From: Thalassotalea sp. PS06 | Lineage (GTDB): Bacteria > Pseudomonadota > Gammaproteobacteria > Enterobacterales > Alteromonadaceae | DNA: 64,000 nt | Assembly (NCBI RefSeq): GCF_007197775.1 | Contig: NZ_CP041638.1 | Span: 310,001 to 374,000, forward strand | Direction of reading: 5' to 3' | Shown here: positions 17,568 to 25,823 of the stretch, piece after piece | Position numbering within the stretch: the first letter of the stretch is position 1 | Layout: each line of letters begins with the position of its first letter | The notes under the pieces: model-generated | What the model was told of the DNA's origin: nothing | Seen by the model: only the letters and a program-made list of their open reading frames with translations | The model's database searches: none | Position numbers and translations under genes: made by a program

Positions 17568-17579
17568 CTTGCTTACCTC
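17568..17579 (-). promoter_or_regulatory. Ribosome binding site that points to an ATT start for pcnB
   Basis: On the minus strand TGAGGT is followed by AAGCAAG and then ATT. The strong site and 7-nt spacing single out the ATT; the next in-frame TTG is 9 nt further and too distant. Confidence 0.7.
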
Positions 17580-17765
17580 AACTACCAATAACTCAATCTT
17601 AAGGCTTGTTGAATGTGGGTTATGAAAATAAACGCACATTATACCTGTTTGCATTCGACTATGCACAGGGATGCGTTGATTTAATTGATAAATGTGTTCG
17701 CTGAGTAAGCAGTTTGAACAGTATAGTTTACGATTGCCGAAACTGTTCTTGAGCCATCAGGTACA

Positions 17766-18683
17766 TTAGCGGTAAACGATCTCCCGATCTTTAGGGACCG
17801 AGAAGAGCTGCCAGTTGGCAATCGCAGATTGGATGACTTCATCAACACTACAATCGATAATATCCTTGGTGACTGGCTGGCCAAGAAACTTCAATGCTTT
17901 GTATAACAATTCCTGGGGACGGTGTTCATCAATGGCAGGCGCGCCATTTTGTTTGCTTAGCTTGTAACCTTCATCGGTTATCGCCAAAGGCACGTGAGCG
18001 TAATCTGGAGACGCAATACCTAAGGTTTTGAAAAGGGTAAGTTGTCGACAGGTTGGTTGCAGTAAGTCACAGCCGCGTACAATTTCAGTGATCCCCTGAT
18101 AAATATCATCAACAACAACCGCTAACTGATAAGCGAATAAACCATCGCGGCGAAAGATTATAAAGTCTTCCCGGGCCAGATCTTCAGGCTGTTTTACCAG
18201 GCCTTGAATCTTATCTTCGAAACAATCAAACGGATGATGGTTTACCAAACGGGTGGCGAGGTTTTCTCCGCTTAGATTTAAATCGCGACAATGGCGCTGA
18301 TAAATGCCACCAATTTTTTTAATTTTTGCGCGGCTGCAGTCACAGCCGTAACTTAAGTTTTCAGCGCTTAAAAAGTCTAATGTTTCCAGGTACAGCTGAT
18401 GTTGCTGGCTTTGATACAAAACCTCTTCGTCCCAATGCAAACCAAAGGCTTCCAGGGTTTTCAGAATAGCTTTGTCAGCGCCGGGCTGTTCGCGAGGCGG
18501 GTCGATATCTTCGATGCGAACCAGCCATTTTCCGCCGGCCTCTTTGGCCTGGCAGAAACTTGCAAGTGCAGCAATCAGAGACCCGAAGTGCAGTGGACCA
18601 GAAGGGGAGGGAGCAAAACGCCCTCGGTATTGCTGCAGAGGGCGTTTATCAACAAAAGTGTTTAGAGGATTAGCATTGGTCAC
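17766..18683 (-). CDS. gluQ: Glutamyl-Q tRNA(Asp) synthetase
   Basis: 305 residues, the truncated paralogue of glutamyl-tRNA synthetase without an anticodon-binding domain. It loads glutamate onto queuosine at the wobble base of tRNA(Asp). The HIGH-type motif is APSPSGPLHFGS (about residues 24-35) and the KMSKS-type motif is KLSKQNGA. Zinc-ligand candidates are CDCSRAKI and RHCRDL. It begins 8 bp after the dksA stop, an arrangement fixed in gammaproteobacteria. A gap of 198 bp to pcnB follows, in which I see no gene; a promoter for pcnB is possible there. Confidence 0.95.
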   Translation of the reverse strand: MTNANPLNTFVDKRPLQQYRGRFAPSPSGPLHFGSLIAALASFCQAKEAGGKWLVRIEDIDPPREQPGADKAILKTLEAFGLHWDEEVLYQSQQHQLYLETLDFLSAENLSYGCDCSRAKIKKIGGIYQRHCRDLNLSGENLATRLVNHHPFDCFEDKIQGLVKQPEDLAREDFIIFRRDGLFAYQLAVVVDDIYQGITEIVRGCDLLQPTCRQLTLFKTLGIASPDYAHVPLAITDEGYKLSKQNGAPAIDEHRPQELLYKALKFLGQPVTKDIIDCSVDEVIQSAIANWQLFSVPKDREIVYR

Positions 18684-18691
18684 GTCAGACG

Positions 18692-19141
18692 TTAGCCTGC
18701 CATTTGGCGCTCTTTAATCTCTGCAAGAGTTTTACATTCGATACAAAGGTCAGCCGTAGGACGTGCTTCCAAACGCTTGATACCGATTTCGATACCACAA
18801 GAGTCGCAGAAGCCGAACTCGCCGTCTTCAATCAACTGCAATGTCTTCTCAATCTTTTTAATGAGCTTTCGCTCACGGTCACGAGTTCGTAACTCGAGAC
18901 TAAATTCTTCTTCCTGGGCTGCACGGTCAACAGGATCCGGGTAGTTTGCAGCTTCATCTTTCATGTGACTTACGGTACCGTCAACATTGTGACGTAATTC
19001 CGCGCGCCATGCTTCAAGGATTTTACGAAAGTGATCTTCCTGAGCAGGGTTCATGTATTCTTCGCCTGCCGATTCTTTATATGGCTGTACACCAGCTTTG
19101 GCTAGAAAGCCCGTCGGATTATTCATTATATTTGTTGGCAT
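18692..19141 (-). CDS. dksA: RNA polymerase-binding transcription factor DksA
   Basis: 149 residues. DksA enters the secondary channel of RNA polymerase and, with ppGpp, controls rRNA and amino-acid operons. The coiled-coil tip aspartates are in YPDPVDRA (D69, D72), and the zinc finger is CDSC (112, 115) with CIEC (133, 136). All key residues are present. It is the first gene of the minus-strand series gluQ-pcnB-folK-panB-panC, and its promoter should lie in the 149 bp up to the end of sfsA. A ribosome site (taggaga) stands about 6 nt before the ATG. Confidence 0.97.
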   Translation of the reverse strand: MPTNIMNNPTGFLAKAGVQPYKESAGEEYMNPAQEDHFRKILEAWRAELRHNVDGTVSHMKDEAANYPDPVDRAAQEEEFSLELRTRDRERKLIKKIEKTLQLIEDGEFGFCDSCGIEIGIKRLEARPTADLCIECKTLAEIKERQMAG

Positions 19142-19290
19142 GCCGAATCTCCTAAAACAACGTCATTCGTAGAGCGATTAAATTAATTGTGTATCTATAA
19201 CAGAATGTCTAAACCGTGGCAATGCCTTAGTTTCAATACTGTTGGTGATATCGAATCGCTATATAAGGGCACTTAGTTTCCATATCAAGC

Positions 19291-19998
19291 CTAAGGTAAA
19301 GCAAATTCTAATTTTTTTACCAAATTTATGTGTGATTCATTGATCTCACAACCGTAACAAAGAATTTCCACTCCAGCTAAGACTGCTTCACTAAGTAGGG
19401 CTGCGTAGGCGGGATCGATAAAATCGGCGACGCTTACTCGCTCAATACCCGTATGTTGAACACAAAAGAACAAAATGGCTCTCTGACCCTGACGTTTAAC
19501 CGCCATTAACTCGCGGATATGCTTTTGACCACGAGTCGTTTTCGCATCGGGAAAATATCCTTTTCCATCGATAAGCAAGGTCGTTGATTTAATTTCAACG
19601 TAACAATCAGACCGGTCTGGACTAGTTAACATTACATCAATCCGTGACCGCTCTTCTCCATACCTTACCTCAGTTTGACAGTTCTGATAACCACTTAGTT
19701 CATCAATAACCCCGTTTTTAATGGCCTCAACCACAAGTTTGTTAGCAAGCGAGGTATTCACACCTACCCAGTGACCGAGATTATTTTGAGCTAATTCAAA
19801 GGTATGAGGGTATTTCCGGGTTTTACTTTCTGATGTTGAATACCACACCGTAAATCCCGGTTCAGCACACCCGGTCATTGCCCCGGTATTCGGGCAATGT
19901 ATGGTAATAAGGCTACCATCGTTCAGTTCTATATCGGCGAGAAAGCGTTTATAACGCTTGATTAAGGTGGCGGATTCTAGAGGCTTTGGATACTGCAT
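19291..19998 (-). CDS. sfsA: SfsA family protein (DNA-binding / nuclease-like)
   Basis: 235 residues from ATG 19998, one more than E. coli SfsA; the frame stays open to 20097, but the added N-terminus has no counterpart. Conserved stretches include LIKRYKRFLADIEL, IHCPNTGAMTGC and the nuclease-like core RIDVML...DCYVEIKSTTLL, with acid and lysine residues typical of a PD-(D/E)XK fold. The E. coli gene was linked to maltose regulation, but its true role is unsettled. It lies upstream of dksA on the same strand and is divergent from pepB. Confidence 0.92.
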   Translation of the reverse strand: MQYPKPLESATLIKRYKRFLADIELNDGSLITIHCPNTGAMTGCAEPGFTVWYSTSESKTRKYPHTFELAQNNLGHWVGVNTSLANKLVVEAIKNGVIDELSGYQNCQTEVRYGEERSRIDVMLTSPDRSDCYVEIKSTTLLIDGKGYFPDAKTTRGQKHIRELMAVKRQGQRAILFFCVQHTGIERVSVADFIDPAYAALLSEAVLAGVEILCYGCEINESHINLVKKLEFALP

Positions 19999-20153
19999 TG
20001 TTAGTGACGTCGTGTTCAGGAGATTGAAGTGTTGCGTAAATTTAACATCTTGATAGCAAGATAGATACGAGATTACTTGCCAGAGGGGGTATGGCAAACT
20101 CTATAATGAGAGGAACGAATGAATTGAAACTTTTTTGATATTTGGAAATGACT

Positions 20154-21443
20154 ATGAGTGATACCGCGGTTATTGAATTATCGCAATCGAAAGATTTTTC
20201 CGGTTGGCAGCAGGGTAACTCTGTTGTGATCAAAGATGACGTGATTTTTATTCGCGTTACAGATACCGGGAATCTTAACCTTCGTGCCATCCAGCAGGCA
20301 GGCAGAAAAATCGAAGGCCTTGGCGTTGAAGTTGCACAATTGCAAGGCGACAACTGGAGCGAAAATGCTCAATGGGCGTTTACCCAGGGATTTAGCAAAG
20401 TCGGTAAATTGCAGTCAGTACGTTATTGTGGTGATAGCGCATTAGTGACTCGTCTTGAGCAAAAACAGGCAACATACGCCTGGGCTCGAGATTTGATTAA
20501 CCAAACACCATCGCAGCTAGTGCCGGTTTCGTTAGCCGACCAGGCCGCCGAATACTTAAAAGCGCTGGCACCCGATGCAATCAGCATTGAAACGGTTATC
20601 GGTGAAGAATTGGAAAAGCAGGGCTGGACCGGTACCTATAATGTCGGTAAAGGTAGTGTCAATCCACCAGCAATGTTAACCGTGGATTATAACCCTGGTG
20701 GCGATGATAATGCCCCGGTTTATGCGGTTTTAGTGGGTAAAGGGATTACCTTTGATAGCGGTGGCTATTCCATTAAACCAAGTGCTGGTATGTTCTCTAT
20801 GAAGTGCGATATGGGCGGTGCAGCAACTGCTGCTGCAGCATTAGCATTAGCGATCCAATGGGGGTTGGATAAGCGGGTTAAATTAATCCTTTGTTGTGCC
20901 GAAAATATGGTGAGTGATCACGCCTATAAGCTTGGCGATATCCTAACCTATAAAAACGGCACAACTGTTGAGATTGCGAATACCGATGCCGAAGGTCGCC
21001 TGGTGCTTGCCGATGGTTTGATTGCTGCTAGCGAAAATAATCCTGAGATGATCATCGATTCCGCTACCTTAACCGGTGCGGCAATGCTCGCCACTGGTGG
21101 TGAATACAATGCTATGTTTTCTATGGATAAATCATTAGCGATGAATGCATTATCGGTGGCCGATAAGGTTAACGATCCTGCCTGGCCACTACCGTTAGAA
21201 GCATTTCACCAAGGGAAATGTCCGTCAGCATTTGCCGATACTGCTAACTCGACCACACAAAAAGGCGGAGGCATGGGTGGTGCCAGTAACGCTGCTGGTT
21301 TCTTAGCTCGTTTCGTTAATCCAGAAGGCAAGGGTTGGTTACACATTGACTTATCCGCTTGTTATAACGAGCATGGCAATAGCATGTGGGCGGCTGGCGC
21401 AACCGGTAGCGGTATCGCGACGATCACTGGCTTGATTCTATAA
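20154..21443 (+). CDS. pepB: Peptidase B (M17 leucyl aminopeptidase family)
   Basis: 429 residues from ATG 20154; two in-frame starts lie 6 and 12 bp upstream. The dizinc site is visible: VGKGITFDSGGYSIK (about 192-206) supplies lysine and aspartate, MKCDMGGAA the next aspartate, and NTDAEGRLVLADGL (about 276-289) the aspartate-glutamate pair and the arginine. The N-terminal domain and overall length match PepB rather than the longer PepA. It removes N-terminal residues from peptides in the cytoplasm. It is not in this position in E. coli, where it belongs to the isc region; here it stands alone between sfsA and a small secreted protein. Confidence 0.93.
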   Translation: MSDTAVIELSQSKDFSGWQQGNSVVIKDDVIFIRVTDTGNLNLRAIQQAGRKIEGLGVEVAQLQGDNWSENAQWAFTQGFSKVGKLQSVRYCGDSALVTRLEQKQATYAWARDLINQTPSQLVPVSLADQAAEYLKALAPDAISIETVIGEELEKQGWTGTYNVGKGSVNPPAMLTVDYNPGGDDNAPVYAVLVGKGITFDSGGYSIKPSAGMFSMKCDMGGAATAAAALALAIQWGLDKRVKLILCCAENMVSDHAYKLGDILTYKNGTTVEIANTDAEGRLVLADGLIAASENNPEMIIDSATLTGAAMLATGGEYNAMFSMDKSLAMNALSVADKVNDPAWPLPLEAFHQGKCPSAFADTANSTTQKGGGMGGASNAAGFLARFVNPEGKGWLHIDLSACYNEHGNSMWAAGATGSGIATITGLIL

Positions 21444-21464
21444 TTAGGTAAACTCTAAAGCAGG

Positions 21465-21493
21465 CAGTTGAACGCTTCGGTTTGACTGTTTTC
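21465..21493 (+). terminator. Probable terminator after pepB
   Basis: Stem CAGTTGAAC/GTTTGACTG, nine pairs with two G-T wobbles, loop GCTTCG, followed by TTTTCTG. It begins 22 bp after the pepB stop. The U-run is short, so efficiency is uncertain. Confidence 0.5.
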
Positions 21494-21583
21494 TGCTCTT
21501 ATTCGCATACTATTTCCCTTATGTGCTTAAATTAGTCGTTGGCGTGAAGTAGAAACAATATAAAAATTGGTAACAGCTTGGAG

Positions 21584-21943
21584 TTGAATTCGATTAGTGA
21601 AAGTCGGCGATTTAAGGTGTCGAAACTTGTTGGCGTGGTCTTTTTGTCAGTGCTTTGTCTTTCTTATTGCAGAGCTGAAACAGTATCGGTTAAATACCGA
21701 GGGGATGTGAACTTAAACAATTTCTCTTGTTCGCATACACAAAGCTCTTTCGTACATAGAATTTGTTATTTGGAAGAAGAAATGTATTTACTCGTTTTAC
21801 TTCAAAACACTTACTATCAATATTGCCGAGTGCCCAGTTCAACTTATCGAGATTGGATAGCATCCTCTTCTAAAGGACAATATTATTCTGCGTACATTCG
21901 GGGAAGATATGATTGCAGAGAAGGTGGTATTCCAGAAAGTTAG
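21584..21943 (+). CDS. Small secreted KTSC-domain-like protein
   Basis: About 119 residues from TTG 21584; starts at TTG 21578 or an internal GTG in AAGGTG are equally possible, and no start has a clear ribosome site. A hydrophobic signal segment (KLVGVVFLSVLCLSYCRA) is followed by a cysteine-containing mature part. The C-terminal stretch, TYYQYCRVPSSTYRDWIAS followed by SKGQYYSAYIRGRYDC, has the pattern of a KTSC domain (tyrosine-rich strand, V-P, S-x-G-x-[FY]-[FY], then I-R-x-x-[YF]). Two to four cysteines could form disulfides after export. Function is unknown. GC is lower than its neighbours. Confidence 0.6.
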   Translation: MNSISESRRFKVSKLVGVVFLSVLCLSYCRAETVSVKYRGDVNLNNFSCSHTQSSFVHRICYLEEEMYLLVLLQNTYYQYCRVPSSTYRDWIASSSKGQYYSAYIRGRYDCREGGIPES

Positions 21944-21971
21944 GGGCTACCAAAGTAGACATATTTTCAAT

Positions 21972-22889
21972 CTACCACATCAATCCCACCGTAAATAACA
22001 CCCAATAAGAGAAACTGGCGATACCGGTTTTGGTCATCTGGCTTTGCGCCGTGTCAAAATCAGGAAGATGCCTGGTGGTGATAATGGTTGCCGCCAATGA
22101 GGGCAGGGCAAAGATAAACGCCAGGGATAACAACGGCAGTTGCTCGGCAAAAATCAACGAAAGTGTGGTGACGACTGCCAATACAAGCACAATGGTTTGT
22201 GCATTTAGCAGGTTGCCAATCGCCGGAGGCGATTGCACTAACGGTGAATCATCAGCACTTATCTGCATATTTTCATGGCTAGATAAACGCAGCATGATTT
22301 GCTCGCTAAACCAGGTCATTAATGCCAGACAACTGGTGGCAACGGCTATAAGAATATCGATTGCCTGCAGGTTTGCGGTGTGCAGGTAATGACTAATTAG
22401 AAACGGTAGTGCGCCACTGAGTAAGGCCATGACTGATAGGGACGCAATTTGGCCGAATCGATCGGTGGGTAAACCACGACGAGTTTTATGGCGAAGTACC
22501 GACAGCATAAGCAAACAACAGACGACCATCAGAGTCATACTCACGGGAGCGACCGAGGTGCTGGCGAAGGAGAGCCCGCCTAGTGCGATACAGAAGATAA
22601 CAAACAGGCCAAGGATCAACCTTAGCATGGTTCCCTGAAGTTGCTGATGTTTATTGATAGCCCCGTCGTTGCGCTTACTGGCGTGAATGATAAATGCCCT
22701 TTGATAATCACTGGCAAGGTTTACGACCACTTGTCCCAACATCGTGATAAATAACAATCCGGCGAACAGTCCGCCATCGACAATGCCTTCGTAGGCGGCC
22801 ATGCCGCATCCAAGAATAATTGCGCTACAGGGAAGAAAGAAACTGCGTGGACGAATAGCACCCAAAAATAATTGTAAATACAAGGACAT
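21972..22889 (-). CDS. UbiA-superfamily prenyltransferase, MenA-like and divergent
   Basis: 305 residues with eight or nine membrane helices. The N-terminus LGAIRPRSFFLPCSAIILG and the stretch VVNLASDY resemble MenA, which prenylates dihydroxynaphthoate for menaquinone. However, the first aspartate-rich motif keeps only NxxxD: the second acidic residue of the usual NDxxDxxxG is replaced (SDYQRAF), and the second motif is not obvious (GLPTDRFGQIASL). It may act on a different substrate or be inactive. It runs convergent to the KTSC gene, with about 30 bp between stops, and stands alone. Confidence 0.6.
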   Translation of the reverse strand: MSLYLQLFLGAIRPRSFFLPCSAIILGCGMAAYEGIVDGGLFAGLLFITMLGQVVVNLASDYQRAFIIHASKRNDGAINKHQQLQGTMLRLILGLFVIFCIALGGLSFASTSVAPVSMTLMVVCCLLMLSVLRHKTRRGLPTDRFGQIASLSVMALLSGALPFLISHYLHTANLQAIDILIAVATSCLALMTWFSEQIMLRLSSHENMQISADDSPLVQSPPAIGNLLNAQTIVLVLAVVTTLSLIFAEQLPLLSLAFIFALPSLAATIITTRHLPDFDTAQSQMTKTGIASFSYWVLFTVGLMW

Positions 22890-22940
22890 TAATCATTCTC
22901 GAAACGGAAAAAACTAGCCATGGATTCTACCTTGCTCTTA

Positions 22941-23001
22941 TACCAATCACATTAAATTATTGCTAACTCTGAGTTGTGCGCAAAATTAGTTTGATTGATA
23001 T
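22941..23001. repeat. Short (61-bp) copy of a MITE-like element, reaching into thpR
   Basis: Begins TACCAATCACATTAAA and ends TTTGATTGATA, imperfect inverted ends. It matches the two ends of the long element at 26881-27143 with the middle removed (both contain ATTAAATTATTGCT and AACTCTGAGTTGT). The thpR stop codon (22986-22988) and its last four codons lie inside it. Confidence 0.75.
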
Positions 23002-23582
23002 AACTCGCTCAAAGGCCAGGACATCAATTCAGTGTAGACTACACCGTTCACTGTCGACACTGACTCAAACAGGGCAAATTTCCTTGCCTCTATCTTAATG
23101 TCGAACTTATTGTCGAATAGGTCTGAAACATTAATTGCAGCAGAGACTTTGCGGGCAATGGTGACATGAGGAGTAAATCGATCAGTAGCTGAGTTGCTTT
23201 TGAACTTCAAGGTATCGTCAACCATCGCATTCACGGATTTGGCCAGATGCAGTAGCCGGTTTGGCACCTGATTTACGCCTAAATACAGCACCCTTGGTTT
23301 TTTAAAATGGCCAAGTGTGTCTAGTGAAAACTTGAACTCGGGACAGGTAATCTTAGTTGCAGCTTGTTTTAGATTGGTGATGTCACCCATTTGGCAGTTG
23401 CCAATATAACGTAAGGTAAGATGAAAGTTGTTCTTCGCCACCGGCTTTTTTAGATCAGTTAAATGTTGCGATCGCCAGTCGGCAATGCTCTCTTTTTCCC
23501 GAGCCGTCAAAGCCAGGGCAAAGAATATCCGTTTGCTCTGTAACTTGGCTGCTTCTACTTTCGATTGGTTACTGGTGTTCAT
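22986..23582 (-). CDS. thpR: RNA 2',3'-cyclic phosphodiesterase (LigT/ThpR)
   Basis: 198 residues, 2H phosphoesterase family. The two catalytic HxT/S motifs are HLTLRYIG (H54) and HVTIARK (H139). It opens 2',3'-cyclic phosphates on RNA ends. The N-terminus has about 15 extra polar residues before the core FFALALTA. The last four residues (YQSN) and the stop codon are encoded by the end of a repeat element, so the original C-terminus has probably been replaced. In E. coli thpR lies between sfsA and hrpB; here hrpB is 18 kb away beyond the nitrate island. Confidence 0.9.
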   Translation of the reverse strand: MNTSNQSKVEAAKLQSKRIFFALALTAREKESIADWRSQHLTDLKKPVAKNNFHLTLRYIGNCQMGDITNLKQAATKITCPEFKFSLDTLGHFKKPRVLYLGVNQVPNRLLHLAKSVNAMVDDTLKFKSNSATDRFTPHVTIARKVSAAINVSDLFDNKFDIKIEARKFALFESVSTVNGVVYTELMSWPLSELYQSN

Positions 23583-23740
23583 ATTTCAAGACTAATAAAT
23601 TCTCGGCCAAAGGTCGAAAAACCTTTCGGGTTAATGCCTTTTCTTGTCTTTATTTCATCATGAACAATACTTGTATCAGGATTTTTCGCCTGGCTGGTAC
23701 AGCTTGCCGGCATAAGCACAAATCAAAGGTGGTCGTTGTT

Positions 23741-24976
23741 ATGAATCCGGAAAACCCCATTAAAACATCTCCCGATACTCAGCTTTCTGTGCGTTCGCTA
23801 TTATTTTCATCCCTGTGCGTTTCAAGCTTTGGCCTTGTTCCGGTAGCAATCGCCGAAGAAGAGGAAACTGACTTTTTCATGGCGGATTTTCGTTTGCGTT
23901 ACGAAGCGGTTGATCAGGATAACCCATTAAAAGATGCGGAAGCCCTGACACTGAGAACCACAATTGGATTGCGCACGCCACAAATTCTCGGCTTTTCTAT
24001 CTATGTAGAGGGGGAGGATTCTCGCCCAGTTTTTGGTATTGATAATTACAACGATACCTTAGGGATGAACCCCGGGTATTCTGTAATCGCCGACCCGGAA
24101 ACCACTGAGTTCGACCAAGGGTATCTGCAATTTAAAACTAAAAATCTAGCGGCAAAATTGGGTCGCCAGGTAATCAATCTCGATAATGAACGATTCGTTG
24201 GTAGCGTTGGCTGGCGCCAGGACAAACAGACCTTTGATGCCTTCAGCGTTGCCTGGACGCTTTTTGACGCTCTCACCGTTAACTACATCTATATCGATAA
24301 ACGTAATCGCATATTTGCCGATGAGCAGGATCTTGATAGTAAAGATCATCTGCTAAACCTGGCCTGGGATACCGGTCTGGGTACCTTAATCGGCTATGCG
24401 TATATGCTGGAAGAGGATGAAGGTATCCGCAATGACAACGACACCTATGGTATTCGTTATCAGGGCCAGCTACAGGCGCTTGGACAGCAATGGCTGTTGA
24501 ACGCTGAATACGCCGAGCAGACATTAGATACCGAAGCTGGTGAATTCGAACCTCATTATTATCTGTTAGAAGCTGGCATTAACTTCAGTGCATTGACTTT
24601 TATGTTGGGCTATGAATCCTTAGGCAGTGATGATGGTCAGGTTGGTTTTGCCACACCTTTAGCAACCCTGCATAAATTTAATGGTTTCACCGATCAGTTT
24701 CTGGCAACCCCGGCACAGGGCTTAAATGATTGGTATGCGACATTAGGCGGCAGCATTTTCTCAGGAAAATGGAGTGTCGGATATCACGATTTTGAAGCCG
24801 ATGATTCAGCGCCGTTAATTGATGATTTCGGCAAGGAATACAATGCCCAGTATACCCATGGGTTCGGCGACCATTTTTCTGCCGGGGTAAAATATGCCAA
24901 TTATGAGCGAGGAGATTTCGCCGCGGAAAAAGTCGATACCGACAAATTGTGGGTGTGGGTTGGTGCGACGTTTTAA
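23741..24976 (+). CDS. Outer-membrane beta-barrel (porin-like, alginate-export superfamily type), copy 1
   Basis: 411 residues from ATG 23741, chosen because AAAGGTGG lies 8 nt before it; the frame extends to 23660. A signal peptide ends near PVAIA, and the mature part alternates polar and hydrophobic residues and ends in VWVGATF with a terminal phenylalanine, as in beta-barrels. It is a close paralogue of the protein at 30800-32002: both share DSRxVFGIDxYNxTLGMN, VIADPETTE and VGWRQDKQTFDA. The barrel type is that of substrate-selective porins. Its position just upstream of nasT-nasS suggests a link to nitrate supply. A hairpin TGCGCC/GGCGCA follows the stop. Confidence 0.8.
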   Translation: MNPENPIKTSPDTQLSVRSLLFSSLCVSSFGLVPVAIAEEEETDFFMADFRLRYEAVDQDNPLKDAEALTLRTTIGLRTPQILGFSIYVEGEDSRPVFGIDNYNDTLGMNPGYSVIADPETTEFDQGYLQFKTKNLAAKLGRQVINLDNERFVGSVGWRQDKQTFDAFSVAWTLFDALTVNYIYIDKRNRIFADEQDLDSKDHLLNLAWDTGLGTLIGYAYMLEEDEGIRNDNDTYGIRYQGQLQALGQQWLLNAEYAEQTLDTEAGEFEPHYYLLEAGINFSALTFMLGYESLGSDDGQVGFATPLATLHKFNGFTDQFLATPAQGLNDWYATLGGSIFSGKWSVGYHDFEADDSAPLIDDFGKEYNAQYTHGFGDHFSAGVKYANYERGDFAAEKVDTDKLWVWVGATF

Positions 24977-25014
24977 TTGAAATCGTAATCACTTTCTATT
25001 ACCGACTCATAGGA

Positions 25015-25031
25015 TGCGCCATTTTGGCGCA
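25015..25031 (+). terminator. Weak terminator-like hairpin after porin copy 1
   Basis: Six-pair stem TGCGCC/GGCGCA with loop ATTTT, followed by ACTTTGCTTT. The T-stretch is interrupted, so it is a weak candidate. It separates the porin gene from the nasT leader. Confidence 0.45.
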
Positions 25032-25113
25032 ACTTTGCTTTAACTTAACTCAGATTTAAATGATTTCTACCCGGCATTCCGCCACATCCCATGTTTAGTG
25101 GGCATGTAGATTC

Positions 25114-25205
25114 TGGCACAATTATTGAAGGTCTAATTTCATTCTCCGGACGCAACATTGCCATGCGTCCGACATAAAACGTCAAAAGAAACAATAATTG
25201 TGCCG
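25114..25205 (+). promoter_or_regulatory. nasT upstream region: 13-bp inverted repeat and -24/-12-like sequence
   Basis: GGCACAATTATTG (25115-25127) and CAATAATTGTGCC (25192-25204) are perfect inverted copies; the second ends one base before the nasT ATG. Inside lies a second perfect stem, CGGACGCA/TGCGTCCG (25147-25171). In RNA the outer stem would bury the ribosome-binding region. The left arm also forms TGGCAC-N5-TTGAA, which is close to a sigma-54 promoter but lacks the C of the -12 GC. The two readings exclude each other, because a sigma-54 start would begin after the left arm. Confidence 0.5.
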
Positions 25206-25823
25206 ATGAGTATTTCTAATTCAGATACCCAGCCCCTGCTTAAGTTGTTATTGGTGGATTACAACAGCCACAAGACTCATATTTTGTCCGAAGCCCTGGA
25301 CAGTGAGTACTATCAGATTGAATGGGCTTCCAGTTCAGGAATGTCGCTATTGCACCGAGTGAAAGAGTCAAAACCCGATATCATCATCATCGATATCGAG
25401 TCTCCGGATCGCGATATGCTCGATAGCCTCAATGTCCTTAATACCGCCGCTCCTAAACCCGTAGTCATGTTTTCAGAAGATCAGGATAGTGAGATTATTC
25501 AGGAGCTCGTGAAAGCTGGTGTTAGTGCTTACATAACTGGTGATGTCGCCACTAGCAGAGTTCGTTCGATCATTGAAGTGGCGTTGGCGCGTTTTCAGGA
25601 GCATCAGAACTTAAAACAGGAACTGGCCGATACTAAGCAAAAACTATCCAGCCAAAAGGTTATTGAACAAGCCAAAATATGGCTGATGGAAAACAAACAC
25701 TGCTCTGAAAAGCAGGCCTATCATCACATTCGTAAAATCGCGATGGATAATAGTCAGAAGATGGAAGATGTCGCAAAAAATATCTTGTCGTTAGCGACAA
25801 TGTTGGGGGGCAATCATGGTTAA
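25206..25823 (+). CDS. nasT: ANTAR-domain response regulator (nitrate antiterminator NasT)
   Basis: 205 residues from ATG 25206 (frame open to TTG 25158). The N-terminal half is a receiver-like domain (LLLVDYNSHKTHILSEAL, DIIIIDIESPDRDML). The C-terminal half after a coiled coil is an ANTAR RNA-binding domain (IEQAKIWLMENKHCSEKQAYHHIRKIAMDNSQKMEDVAKNIL in outline). Homologues bind paired stem-loops in leader RNA and prevent termination when the partner NasS binds nitrate. Its stop overlaps the start of nasS by 8 bp. The likely target is the leader of nrtA, 1.3 kb downstream. The upstream region carries a strong inverted repeat. Confidence 0.9.
   Translation: MSISNSDTQPLLKLLLVDYNSHKTHILSEALDSEYYQIEWASSSGMSLLHRVKESKPDIIIIDIESPDRDMLDSLNVLNTAAPKPVVMFSEDQDSEIIQELVKAGVSAYITGDVATSRVRSIIEVALARFQEHQNLKQELADTKQKLSSQKVIEQAKIWLMENKHCSEKQAYHHIRKIAMDNSQKMEDVAKNILSLATMLGGNHG

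Noticed and set aside
23610..23627. AAAGGT-CGAAAA-ACCTTT hairpin before porin copy 1 as an ANTAR target
   Set aside because: The six-base loop begins with C, not A, and only a single such hairpin is present.
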